In this document: piece after piece, positions 9,198 to 17,312 of the stretch
How the letters are laid out: each line of letters begins with the position of its first letter
Position numbering within the stretch: position 1 is the first letter of the stretch
Assembly: GCA_018262455.1 (NCBI GenBank)
Contig: JAGSPR010000043.1
Span: 1 to 32,784, forward strand
Length of the DNA: 32,784 bases
Reading direction: 5' to 3'
Source of the DNA: Deltaproteobacteria bacterium
GTDB taxonomy: Bacteria > Myxococcota > Polyangia > Haliangiales > Haliangiaceae
The notes under the pieces: model-generated
What the model was told of the DNA's origin: nothing
What the model saw: only the letters and a program-made list of their open reading frames with translations
The model's database searches: none
Position numbers and translations under genes: made by a program

Positions 9198-10637
9198 ATG
9201 TCGTGCCGCACGTCGTCCATGCTGATGGTCGTGCTCGCCCTCGCGGCATGCAAGCAGCGAGAGGCTGACCGGTTCACCGCGACCCCGATCGTGCCCACCC
9301 CACCGACGGCGAGCCAGGCCGCGGCGATCTTGCCGGATGGACGGTCGATCGCCGACGTCGCCGCGCAGGTCACCCCGAGCGTGGTCAGCGTGTTCTCGGA
9401 GAAGCTCGCACCCGCGCTGTCGCGCGATGCGTACGGCTTGTACTTCGACCGCCTGCGTCGGTTACCGCGGCGTCGCCAGCTCAGCCTCGGCTCGGGCGTC
9501 ATCGTCTCGTCCGGCTCGGCCCGCGGCATCATCCTCACCAACAGCCACGTCGTCGCGCATGCCGACAAGATCCGCGTCGCGCTCAACGACGGGCGCACGC
9601 TGGACGCCAAGCTCGTCGGGACCGATCCCAAGACCGATGTCGCCGTGCTGTCCGTCGATGCGCAGAACCTGCCCGCGATCGCGGTCGCGGATTCTTCGAA
9701 GTTGCGGATCGGCGACCTCGTGCTCGCGGTCGGAAATCCCTACGGCATTGGCCAGACCGTGACGATGGGGATCGTCAGCGCGCTCGGTCGCGCCAACATG
9801 GGCATCACCGACTACGACGACTTCATCCAGACCGACGCCGCGATCAACCCCGGCAACTCCGGCGGCGCCCTCGTCAACATGGCCGGCCAGCTCGTCGGGC
9901 TCAACACCGCGATCATCTCGCAGAGCGGTGGGTACCAGGGGATCGGGTTCGCGATCCCGAGCCAGATGGCAGTCCAGATCAAGGACGCGCTGCTTCAGCA
10001 CGGCAAGGTCACTCGCGGCTACCTGGGGGTGGCGGTGCAGGACCTGACCGATGACCTCGCGCGCTCGCTCGAGCTCACCCCACGCAGCGGGGTGTTGATC
10101 TCGGATGTCACCCCGGGAAGTCCGGCTGCCCGCGCCGGGATCCAGCGCGGCGATGTGCTCACCGCGATCGACGGCGTGAAGACGATGGACGCGGGGCAGG
10201 TCCGCAACCACATTGCGCTGGCGCCCGCGGGCAAGCACGTGCGACTCGAGGTGCGCCGCGCCGGCCAGGCGCGGTCGGTCGAGGTGAGCCTCGGCGAGCA
10301 GCCCGAGGAGGCCGCCGCCGCCGCCGCCGTCCCGGGCACCGTGGAGGGCGGCGTGTTCGCGGGCGTGACGGTGCGTGACCTCGACGCGAACGTCCGGGCA
10401 CGGCTGCGGATCCCGTCGGGAGTGACGGGCGTGATCGTGAGCGCGATCGATCCGCAGAGCCTGGCCGCGATCATGGGGTTGCGGCCCGGGGACGTCATCC
10501 TCGAGGTCAACCGAGCCGCGACGCCATCCACGCGTGCGTTCCTCGGCGCCACGCGCACGAGCGCGGACCACGCCGTGGTGCTCGTCTATCGCGACGGGGT
10601 CACGATCTACCTGTCGATGTCATTCGGCAGCGAGTGA
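9198..10637 (+). CDS. HtrA/Deg-type serine protease with two PDZ domains, lipoprotein
   Basis: A 479-residue S1C protease. From ATG 9198 the protein has a signal peptide MSCRTSSMLMVVLALAAC, with lipobox LAAC at Cys18, so it is predicted to be a lipoprotein of the periplasm. The catalytic triad is complete: His117 (TNSHVVA), Asp147 (PKTDVAVL) and Ser221 (NPGNSGGAL). Two PDZ domains follow: the first around residues 275-365 (GYLGVAVQDL... GVLISDVTPGSPAARAGIQRGDVL) and a second after an Ala-rich linker (GVFAGVTVRDL... VIVSAIDPQSLAAIMGLRPGDVI). This is the architecture of DegP/DegQ proteins, which degrade or refold misfolded envelope proteins. The neighbouring divergent/convergent Hsp20 gene suggests a stress-response neighbourhood. 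The longer in-frame start at 9069 would mask the signal peptide. Confidence 0.95.
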   Translation: MSCRTSSMLMVVLALAACKQREADRFTATPIVPTPPTASQAAAILPDGRSIADVAAQVTPSVVSVFSEKLAPALSRDAYGLYFDRLRRLPRRRQLSLGSGVIVSSGSARGIILTNSHVVAHADKIRVALNDGRTLDAKLVGTDPKTDVAVLSVDAQNLPAIAVADSSKLRIGDLVLAVGNPYGIGQTVTMGIVSALGRANMGITDYDDFIQTDAAINPGNSGGALVNMAGQLVGLNTAIISQSGGYQGIGFAIPSQMAVQIKDALLQHGKVTRGYLGVAVQDLTDDLARSLELTPRSGVLISDVTPGSPAARAGIQRGDVLTAIDGVKTMDAGQVRNHIALAPAGKHVRLEVRRAGQARSVEVSLGEQPEEAAAAAAVPGTVEGGVFAGVTVRDLDANVRARLRIPSGVTGVIVSAIDPQSLAAIMGLRPGDVILEVNRAATPSTRAFLGATRTSADHAVVLVYRDGVTIYLSMSFGSE

Positions 10638-10705
10638 CCCGTCGCGCGGTGTGTCGCGGCCGCACGGTGAGAACGCGGCGCACGTGCGGGATGGCCCAAC
10701 GCGAC

Positions 10706-10741
10706 AACGCCGAGCAGGCGGTGCGCGGCCTGCTCGGCGTT
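10706..10741. terminator. Perfect 14-bp stem-loop between HtrA and Hsp20 genes
   Basis: Bases 10706-10719 and 10728-10741 are perfect reverse complements (14 bp, GC-rich) around an eight-base loop. It lies between two convergent genes (ends at 10637 and 10812), the expected place for a bidirectional terminator. A run of six A follows on the plus strand (10743-10748), so the T-run on the minus transcript precedes rather than follows the hairpin; neither direction has a classical U-tract. Confidence 0.6.
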
Positions 10742-10811
10742 CAAAAAAGGGGTCACGAACGGCTCGGCGCCAAACCGGCGGACGGCGTCCGCGTGCGCCG
10801 TCCGCGAGGGA

Positions 10812-11531
10812 TCAGTGGCGTTCAGCCGGCGGGGTGGCCTGGGCCTGGCTCGACTGCAGCGGCACCTTCTGGCCCTGCGGAGTCGCCGCGGTGGTCTGGA
10901 TCTGGATCTGACGCCCGCGGCTCTCGGCCGGAACCGGCAGCGTGATCTCGAGAACGCCATTGTCGAACCGCGCCTCGGCGGCGTTGCTGTTGGCTCCCTC
11001 GGGCAGCGCCACGACGCGCTGGAACCGGCCGTACGAGCGTTCGGATTGCCAGACGTCCCCTTGCTGGCCCTCGCGCACGTCCTCGCGTTCGCCTTCGATC
11101 ACGAGCGAGTTGTCCTGCGCGTAGATCCGGACCTGCTCGGGGCGGATCCCCGGCAGATCCGCGCTGATCACGAGCTTGTCCTCGCGCTGGCTGACCTCGA
11201 TGCGCGGCACCCACGCGAGCCCCATCACGCCCTGATCCTGCTGCTCGGAGACATCGAACGTCGTCTCCATCATCCGCTCCATGTCGTTGAACATGCGCCG
11301 CATCATCGAGAACGGGCTCGAGCCGAACGGACTCCCGAGCGATCCCGAGAACGGCAGCAAGTCCAGATCGTCGAACATCCGACGCATCGTGGTGAGCGGG
11401 CTGCGGAACCGGATCGGGGGCGCGATCGCGGTCGAACGCGGCGATAGCGCGCGCTGCGGTTCCTGGGTTCGCGGGGTGGAGATTGCCTGTTGCGTGCGAT
11501 TGCCGCCGTCACCTTGTCTCGTATTTGCCAT
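10812..11531 (-). CDS. Hsp20/alpha-crystallin small heat-shock protein
   Basis: A 239-residue small heat-shock protein. The alpha-crystallin domain spans roughly residues 105-200, starting at WVPRIEVSQREDKLVISADL, continuing with PGIRPEQVRIYAQDNSLVIE and the typical ERSYGRFQRVVALPEGAN segment, and ending with DNGVLEITLPV. The N-terminal region has two similar Met/Arg/Phe blocks (TMRRMFDDLDLLPF and MMRRMFNDMERMM), which in Hsp20 proteins mediate oligomer formation. The tail is Gln/Ala/Pro rich. ATG 11531 is preceded by a good ribosome-binding site (GAGGAG about eight bases upstream). It acts as an ATP-independent holdase. The 171 bases upstream (11532-11702) are shared with the divergent pyrimidine operon; I do not recognise a CIRCE or heat-shock promoter there. 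Confidence 0.95.
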   Translation of the reverse strand: MANTRQGDGGNRTQQAISTPRTQEPQRALSPRSTAIAPPIRFRSPLTTMRRMFDDLDLLPFSGSLGSPFGSSPFSMMRRMFNDMERMMETTFDVSEQQDQGVMGLAWVPRIEVSQREDKLVISADLPGIRPEQVRIYAQDNSLVIEGEREDVREGQQGDVWQSERSYGRFQRVVALPEGANSNAAEARFDNGVLEITLPVPAESRGRQIQIQTTAATPQGQKVPLQSSQAQATPPAERH

Positions 11532-11702
11532 GATGATTTCTCCTCGCCGCGGTCCACGTGCAGGTACCGCACCAGCCCGATGGCTCACGGGCCGCGCGAG
11601 GTCGATGCGCCGGGAGCGACGGATCGTCAGGACCCTTCATATCGGCAGAAACCCGCGGTACAAGGCTTGTTCCCCGATTCGATCCCTGACCTTGGAGGCG
11701 AC

Positions 11703-12833
11703 GTGACCGTTGATCTTTCCATCACCGTGAATGGCATGAGCTTCGACAACCCGTTCGTGCTCGGTTCGGGCCCTCCCGGCACCAACGGCAAGGTCATCGC
11801 GCGATCGTTCGAGCTCGGCTGGGGCGGCATGGTCGCCAAGACGTTCGCGCTCGACGCGAGCAAGGTCATCAACGTCGCGCCTCGCTACGCCAAGCTCCGC
11901 GGCCGCAGCAGCGAGGAGGTCATCGGGTTCCAGAACATCGAGCTCATCAGCGACCGGCCCTACGCGGACTGGATCGACGACCTCACGCAGCTCAAGAAGC
12001 AGTACCCGAACAAGATCCTGATCGCCTCGATCATGGAGGAGTACAACAAGGCCACCTGGCAGCAGATCGTGCGCGAGGTCCAGGCGACCGGCGTCGACGG
12101 CTTCGAGCTCAACCTGTCGTGTCCGCACGGCCTGCCGGAGCGCAAGATGGGCATGGCGATGGGCGAGAACCCCGACATCGTCGAGGAGGTCTGCCGCTGG
12201 GTGAAGGAGGTCGCGACGATCCCGGTGTGGGCGAAGATGACGCCGAACGTCGGCAACCCGACGGTGCCCGCGGGCGCGGCGCTGCGCGGAGGCGCCGACG
12301 GCATCGCGATGATCAACACGATCCTCTCGGTCTGCGGCATCGACCTCAAGACGCTGCGGCCGATGCCCACCGTCGAGGGCCACAGCGTGCCGGGCGGCTA
12401 CTCGGGCCAGGCGGTGCGGCCGATCGCGCTGCGTCAGGTGATGGAGGTCGCGCGCGCGAACCCCGGCGTCGCGATCAGCGGCATCGGTGGCATCGAGACC
12501 GGGTTCGACGCCGCGCAGTTCTTCCTGCTCGGCGCGTCGACCGTCCAGGTGTGCACCGGCGCGATGCTCCGCGGCTACGAGATCATCAGCGAGCTCAAGG
12601 AAGAGCTCGGCAAGTTCATGACCGATCACAAGTTCACGAACATCCGCGAGTTCGTGGGCAAGAGCCTGCCGTACTTCACGACCCATCACGACCTCGTCGA
12701 TCGCCAGAAGGCGGCGCGCGACGCCAAGGAAGCCGCGCGCGCCGGCAAGCCGAAGGCGGGAACCACGGCGAAGGACGTCGAGACCTGGAAGGGCGACATC
12801 GCGTCCGAAACCTCGACCCTCGTCACGAACTAA
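11703..12833 (+). CDS. PreA-like dihydropyrimidine dehydrogenase subunit lacking the Fe-S tail
   Basis: A 376-residue FMN-binding TIM-barrel protein of the dihydroorotate/dihydropyrimidine dehydrogenase family. It reduces uracil or thymine to the 5,6-dihydro form. Key motifs: NPFVLGSGPPG near the N-terminus, FELNLSCPHG with the catalytic cysteine at Cys140 (matching the DPD NLSCPHG loop), AKMTPNVGNP, GADGIAMINT, GYSGQAVRPIALRQV and the phosphate-binding GIGGIETGFDAA. Unlike E. coli-type PreA, which ends in a two-cluster ferredoxin domain, this protein ends in an Ala/Lys-rich tail with no cysteine. GTG 11703 is preceded by GGAGG four bases upstream; the longer frame from 11490 is antisense to hsp20. 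It heads an operon with the next two genes (19- and 2-base gaps). A PyrD (dihydroorotate dehydrogenase) role is less likely given these neighbours. Confidence 0.88.
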   Translation: MTVDLSITVNGMSFDNPFVLGSGPPGTNGKVIARSFELGWGGMVAKTFALDASKVINVAPRYAKLRGRSSEEVIGFQNIELISDRPYADWIDDLTQLKKQYPNKILIASIMEEYNKATWQQIVREVQATGVDGFELNLSCPHGLPERKMGMAMGENPDIVEEVCRWVKEVATIPVWAKMTPNVGNPTVPAGAALRGGADGIAMINTILSVCGIDLKTLRPMPTVEGHSVPGGYSGQAVRPIALRQVMEVARANPGVAISGIGGIETGFDAAQFFLLGASTVQVCTGAMLRGYEIISELKEELGKFMTDHKFTNIREFVGKSLPYFTTHHDLVDRQKAARDAKEAARAGKPKAGTTAKDVETWKGDIASETSTLVTN

Positions 12834-12852
12834 GGCCAAAGGACGATCACCC

Positions 12853-13719
12853 ATGGCGCGCAAGGTCCTGTCCGGCCTGATCCAGGCCTCCAATCCCATC
12901 AACGACGAGTCCAAGCCGGTCTCCGAGATCCAGGCGGCGATGCTCGAGAAGCATCTGCCGATGATCCACGACGCCGGCAAGAAGGGCGTCCAGATCCTCT
13001 GCCTGCAGGAGATCTTCAACGGGCCGTACTTCTGCCCCGGCCAGGACAAGCGCTGGTACGACGCCGCCGAGCCGGTGCCCGGCCCGACGCTCGCGAAGCT
13101 GGCGCCGATCGCGGCCAAGTACCAGATGGCGATGGTCGTCCCGCTCTACGAGCGCGAGCAGGCCGGCGTCTACTACAACACCGCGGCGATCCTCGACGCG
13201 GATGGCAGCTACCTCGGCAAGTACCGCAAGACCCACATCCCGCAGACCAGCGGGTTCTGGGAGAAGTACTTCTTCAAGCCGGGCAACCTCGGCTACCCGG
13301 TGTTCAAGACCCGCTACGCGACGATCGGCGCGTACATCTGCTACGACCGCCATTTCCCCGAAGGGGCGCGCGCGCTCGGCCTCGCCGGCGCCGAGATCGT
13401 CTACAACCCGTCGGCCACGGTCGCCGGGCTCTCGCAGCACCTGTGGAAGATCGAGCAGCCGGCGCACGCGATCGCGAACGGCTACTACGTCGGCGCGATC
13501 AACCGCGTCGGCACCGAGGCGCCGTGGAACGTCGGCAAGTTCTACGGCAACTCGTACTTCGTGAACCCGCGCGGCGAGATCATCGCGTGCGGGTCGGAGG
13601 ACAAGGACGAGCTGGTCGTCGCCGAGCTCGACCTCGATCTGATCGAGGAGGTCCGCCGCACCTGGCAGTTCTATCGGGATCGTCGGCCCGACGCGTACGG
13701 CCCGCTGGTGGAGGACTAG
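12853..13719 (+). CDS. Beta-ureidopropionase (N-carbamoyl-beta-alanine amidohydrolase), nitrilase superfamily
   Basis: A 288-residue C-N hydrolase with the complete nitrilase-superfamily triad: Glu53 (LCLQEIF), Lys126 (GKYRKTHIP) and Cys163 (YICYDRHFPEG). The segments GFWEKYFFKPGNLGYPVFKT and NPSATVAGLSQHLWKIEQPA, together with the neighbours, point to N-carbamoyl-beta-alanine or N-carbamoyl-beta-aminoisobutyrate as substrate, releasing beta-amino acid, CO2 and NH3. N-carbamoylputrescine amidohydrolases are close relatives, but the dihydropyrimidinase two bases downstream makes the pyrimidine role much more likely. An AAAGGA site precedes ATG 12853. The product is cytosolic (no signal peptide). 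Confidence 0.93.
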   Translation: MARKVLSGLIQASNPINDESKPVSEIQAAMLEKHLPMIHDAGKKGVQILCLQEIFNGPYFCPGQDKRWYDAAEPVPGPTLAKLAPIAAKYQMAMVVPLYEREQAGVYYNTAAILDADGSYLGKYRKTHIPQTSGFWEKYFFKPGNLGYPVFKTRYATIGAYICYDRHFPEGARALGLAGAEIVYNPSATVAGLSQHLWKIEQPAHAIANGYYVGAINRVGTEAPWNVGKFYGNSYFVNPRGEIIACGSEDKDELVVAELDLDLIEEVRRTWQFYRDRRPDAYGPLVED

Positions 13720-13721
13720 CC

Positions 13722-15131
13722 ATGGCCACGCTGATCAAGGGCGGGACCGTCGTCACCGCATCGGACACGTTCGTCGCCGACGTCTGGATCGACAAGGGCA
13801 AGGTCTCCGCGCTGGTCGCACCGGGCACGCAGCTCGGCCATGCGGACCAGACGATCGACGCGACCGGCCAGTACGTCATCCCGGGCGGCATCGATTGCCA
13901 CACGCACATGTCGCTGCCGTTCGGCGGCACCACCGCGTCGGATGACTTCGACACCGGCACGGTGGCGGCGGCCCACGGTGGCACGACGACGATCGTCGAC
14001 TTCGCGATCCAGTCCAAGGGCAGCTCGATGCGCGCCGGGCTCGACGCGTGGTTCGCCAAGTCCGAGGGCAAGGCCGCGATCGACTACGGCTTCCACATGA
14101 TCATGACCGAGGCCAACCCGGGAACGCTCGCCGAGATGGCGGCGATGGTCCGCGAGGGCATCACGTCGTTCAAGATGTTCATGGCCTATCCCGGCGTGTT
14201 CCTCGTCGACGATCAGCAGATCTTCCGCGCGATGCAGCGGGCCGGCGAGCTTGGCGCGCTGATCACGATGCACGCCGAGATCGGGCTGCCGATCGACGTG
14301 ATGGTCCAGAAGGCGCTCGCCGAGGGCAAGACCGCGCCGATCTATCACGCGCTGACCCGGCCCGAGGTCGCCGAGGCCACCGGCACCGAGCGCGCGATCG
14401 CGCTGGCCGAGATGGCGGGCGTGCCGGTCTACATGGTCCACCTCTCGGCGCAGCGGGCGCTCGAGCGCGTGGCCGAGGCGCGCGATCGCGGCCTGGCGAC
14501 GTTCGCCGAGACCTGCCCGCAGTACCTGTTCCTGTCCGAGGACGATCTGCGCGGCGACCCGCCGGGCGTCGGGGACGGCGAGTGGAAGGGCGCGGGCTAC
14601 GTGTGCACGCCGCCGCTCCGCCCCAAGCACCACCACGATCACCTGTGGCGCGGCCTGCGCAACTACGACCTCCAGGTGGTCGCCACCGATCACTGCCCGT
14701 TCTGCATGAAGGATCAGAAGGAGCTCGGCCGCGGCGACTTCTCGAAGATCCCGAACGGCATGCCGGGCGTCGAGACCCGGCTCCACCTGCTGTGGGAGGG
14801 CGTCCGTGCCGGCCAGATCTCGCTCAACCGGTTCGTCGAGATCACGTCGACCGCGCCGGCGAAGATCTTCGGCATGTACGGCAAGAAGGGCACGCTCGCG
14901 GTCGGCGCCGATGCCGATGTCGTGGTGTGGGATCCCAAGCGCGAGAAGGTCCTCGGCAAGGACACGCTGCACATGCGCGTCGACTACTCGCCGTACGAGG
15001 GCCGCAAGGTGATCGGCACGCCATCCCACGTGCTGTCGCGCGGCGACCTGATCATCAAGGACGATGTGTGGGTCGGCAAGCAGAAGCAGGGCCGCGGCCA
15101 GTTCCAGAAGCGCGGCACGTTCGGGCTGTAA
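13722..15131 (+). CDS. hydA: Dihydropyrimidinase (D-hydantoinase family)
   Basis: A 469-residue metal-dependent cyclic amidohydrolase that opens dihydrouracil or dihydrothymine to the N-carbamoyl-beta-amino acid. Metal ligands are recognisable: His60 and His62 (GGIDCHTHM), the carboxylated lysine Lys151 (SFKMFMAYPG), His184 (MHAEIG), His240 (VHLSA) and Asp323 (ATDHCPF). The usual HAENG motif reads HAEIG here, a small deviation outside the metal ligand. C-terminal NRFVEITSTAPAKIFGMY and KGTLAVGADADVVVWD are typical of the family. ATG 13722 is two bases after the ureidopropionase stop, and its ribosome-binding site GGAGG lies within that gene, indicating tight coupling. Confidence 0.95.
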   Translation: MATLIKGGTVVTASDTFVADVWIDKGKVSALVAPGTQLGHADQTIDATGQYVIPGGIDCHTHMSLPFGGTTASDDFDTGTVAAAHGGTTTIVDFAIQSKGSSMRAGLDAWFAKSEGKAAIDYGFHMIMTEANPGTLAEMAAMVREGITSFKMFMAYPGVFLVDDQQIFRAMQRAGELGALITMHAEIGLPIDVMVQKALAEGKTAPIYHALTRPEVAEATGTERAIALAEMAGVPVYMVHLSAQRALERVAEARDRGLATFAETCPQYLFLSEDDLRGDPPGVGDGEWKGAGYVCTPPLRPKHHHDHLWRGLRNYDLQVVATDHCPFCMKDQKELGRGDFSKIPNGMPGVETRLHLLWEGVRAGQISLNRFVEITSTAPAKIFGMYGKKGTLAVGADADVVVWDPKREKVLGKDTLHMRVDYSPYEGRKVIGTPSHVLSRGDLIIKDDVWVGKQKQGRGQFQKRGTFGL

Positions 15132-15134
15132 CCG

Positions 15135-15764
15135 TCAGAACCCTTCGAACGCGTCGTGCACGGGCGGCTCCAAAGCCTGCGTCGGGAGCGGTACGTCTGC
15201 CCACAACATCGCGAGCTGGAGCGCGACCGCATCGAACGGTTCGGCGCGTACGCGATCGCTGTCCTTGTAGACCGCGAGGGTCAACCACTTGCCCTCGTGA
15301 AGCCGGAACGCTTCGAGCGTGCGCCGCAGCGGATGGACGAGCCACGCGTGACGAACCCCGACCGATGCATAGAGCGGCAGCTTCTCGGCGCGGTCGGATC
15401 GCTCGGACGACGGCGAGACCACCTCGCACACCCAGTCCGGCGGCAGCCTGATGAACGCGGCGTCGGGTACGACGGGCAACCGCTCGCGCGTCCATCCCGC
15501 GAGGTCGGGCACGACGATCTCGTCGCCGAAGTGAAGCTCGGGCTCGTCGAGGATCAGCCAGCCCCCAGGACCGCCGCGGCCCCCACGAAGGGGACCCAGC
15601 TCGCCGCGGAGCGCGGAGGCGACGGCGAGGACCGGCCCGTCGGGGCGAGGCGACAGCCGTAGCTCGCCGCCGATGATCTCCGCGATCATGTGGGTGGGCG
15701 CATCCAGCACGTCCTGGTAGGTCGCGCGTCGCTGCTTTGCGGGATCCATGGCTACACGAACCAT
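15135..15764 (-). CDS. Uma2-family (DUF820) putative restriction-endonuclease-like protein
   Basis: A 209-residue protein with the Uma2/DUF820 pattern: an N-terminal YQDVLDAPTHMIAEIIGGEL, the acidic PD(D/E)xK-type positions in VVPDLAGWTRERLP and VCEVVSPSSERSDRAEKLPL, then YASVGVRHAWLVHPLRRTLE. These proteins are widespread, often in multiple copies in cyanobacteria, myxobacteria and planctomycetes, and are built on a PD-(D/E)xK nuclease fold, but a cellular role is not established. ATG 15764 is preceded by GGAG at good spacing; ATG 15749 is an alternative. It ends three bases after the dihydropyrimidinase gene on the opposite strand and is 36 bases from the aminotransferase stop. Confidence 0.88.
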   Translation of the reverse strand: MVRVAMDPAKQRRATYQDVLDAPTHMIAEIIGGELRLSPRPDGPVLAVASALRGELGPLRGGRGGPGGWLILDEPELHFGDEIVVPDLAGWTRERLPVVPDAAFIRLPPDWVCEVVSPSSERSDRAEKLPLYASVGVRHAWLVHPLRRTLEAFRLHEGKWLTLAVYKDSDRVRAEPFDAVALQLAMLWADVPLPTQALEPPVHDAFEGF

Positions 15765-15800
15765 AGCAGCGACTCCGGCGACGAGCCGCGTCTCGTCTGC

Positions 15801-17162
15801 TCAGGCGGTCGCTGTCAGAGCATCCCCGAGCACCGAAACGATCAGATCGATCTCGGACTTCTCGATGATGAACGGAGGGGCGAGCTGGATCGTGTCACCG
15901 CCGTAGCGGACGTAGACGCCCTTCTCGAGGCACTTCATCGCGATCTCGAACGGGCGCTTGGCGGGCTCGCCGGGGACCGCCTCGATCGTGAGGCCCGCGG
16001 CGAGCCCGTAGTTGCGGATGTCGGTGACGTGCCTCGAGCCCTTGAGCCCGTGCACGGCGTTCTCGAAGTAGGGCGCGAGCTCGGCCACGCGCTGGACAGC
16101 GTTCTCCTGGACGAGCAGATCGAGCGCGGCGATGCCGGCGGCACACGCGACGGGATGCGCCGAGTACGTGTAGCCGTGCGGAAACTCGACCATGTACTCG
16201 GGGCCGCCGGTCGCCATGAAGGTGTCGTAGATGTCCTTCTTGGCGACGACCGCGCCGAGCGGCTGGGTGCCGTTCGTGATCTGCTTGGCGAGGTTCATGA
16301 TGTCGGGGGTGACCCCGAACGCGGCCGAGCCGGAGAGCGCGCCGGTGCGGCCGAGCCCGGTGATGACCTCGTCGAAGATCAGCAGGATGCTGTTCGCGGT
16401 GCAGATCTCGCGCAGCCGCTGGAGGTAGCCGACCGGCGGGATCACGACACCCGCGGAGCCCGCGAACGGCTCGACGATCACCGCGGCGATGTTCGAGGCA
16501 TCGTGCAGCGCGATGAGCTTGAGCAGGTCGTCGGCGAGCTCGGCGCCCTGGGTCGGCATGCCGCGGGTGAATGCGTGCGCCTTGTTGGCGAGCGCGAGCT
16601 GGGTGTGCGGCAGGTGATCGGCCTCGACGCCCTGGCCGAACGTCTTGCGGTTGCCGACGATGCCGCCGACGGAGATGCCGCCGAAGTTGACGCCGTGATA
16701 GCCCTTCTCGCGCCCGATCAGCCGGGTCTTCGTGCCCTGGCCCTTCGCGCGCCAGTACGCCCGGGCCATCTTGAGCGAGGTGTCGGCCGACTCGGAGCCC
16801 GAGCCGGTGAAGAACACGTAGTCGAGGCCGGCCGGCGTCAGCTCCTTGAGCTTGTTCGCGAGGGTGAACGACGCCGGGTGGCCGTACTGAAACGCGGGGG
16901 CGTAGTCGAGCTTGGCGATCTGGCGGGTGACGGCCTCGACGATCTCGCGCCGGCCGTGACCGAGCCCGCAGCACCACAGCCCCGACAGCCCGTCGAGGAT
17001 CTTCTTGCCGTCGGAGTCGGTGTAGTACGCACCTTCGGCCCCGACGATCATCCGCGGGTGCGCCTTGAACTCACGGTTGCCGGTAAACGGCATCCAGTGG
17101 GCATCGAGCCAGGCGGCGTCAGTCCGCGAAATCGTTTGGTTCTTGGGGTCGGTGGGGGTCAT
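15801..17162 (-). CDS. Class III aminotransferase, beta-alanine:pyruvate (omega-amino acid) type
   Basis: A 453-residue PLP enzyme. The N-terminal block DAHWMPFTGNREFKAHPRMI and LDGLSGLWCCGLGHGRREI closely matches omega-amino acid:pyruvate aminotransferases. PLP contacts are the SGSES turn (121-125), Asp264 (LIFDEVITGLGRTG) and the Schiff-base lysine Lys293 (LAKQITNGTQPLG). It should convert beta-alanine (or beta-aminoisobutyrate) plus pyruvate to (methyl)malonate semialdehyde plus alanine, linking the operon products to MmsA. ATG 17162 was chosen since the motif-bearing protein starts there; the frame is open much farther upstream only as an antisense shadow. Read toward the pyrimidine operon, so not co-transcribed with it. 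A divergent 150-bp region separates it from the desaturase. Confidence 0.93.
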   Translation of the reverse strand: MTPTDPKNQTISRTDAAWLDAHWMPFTGNREFKAHPRMIVGAEGAYYTDSDGKKILDGLSGLWCCGLGHGRREIVEAVTRQIAKLDYAPAFQYGHPASFTLANKLKELTPAGLDYVFFTGSGSESADTSLKMARAYWRAKGQGTKTRLIGREKGYHGVNFGGISVGGIVGNRKTFGQGVEADHLPHTQLALANKAHAFTRGMPTQGAELADDLLKLIALHDASNIAAVIVEPFAGSAGVVIPPVGYLQRLREICTANSILLIFDEVITGLGRTGALSGSAAFGVTPDIMNLAKQITNGTQPLGAVVAKKDIYDTFMATGGPEYMVEFPHGYTYSAHPVACAAGIAALDLLVQENAVQRVAELAPYFENAVHGLKGSRHVTDIRNYGLAAGLTIEAVPGEPAKRPFEIAMKCLEKGVYVRYGGDTIQLAPPFIIEKSEIDLIVSVLGDALTATA

Positions 17163-17312
17163 GGGATCCGTCCTGCAGGCCAGCGTGGAACCTAGCCGGC
17201 CGGGACCTTTGTTCGCAACCGGCATCGGAGGCGACGGCGTGGGCTGCGTTCGTGACGCGACCGTGACTCGAAGCTGACGGTGCCAGGCAGGGCTGTGCCT
17301 CAACCTGGGACC

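Noticed and set aside
11703..12833. Call as dihydroorotate dehydrogenase (PyrD) for pyrimidine synthesis
   Set aside because: Active-site loop is NLSCPHG with Cys as in dihydropyrimidine dehydrogenases, and both downstream genes belong to pyrimidine breakdown.
15135..15764. Uma2-family protein as a toxin-antitoxin member or part of a restriction system
   Set aside because: No partner gene, methylase or helicase is next to it; these proteins are common solitary genes.
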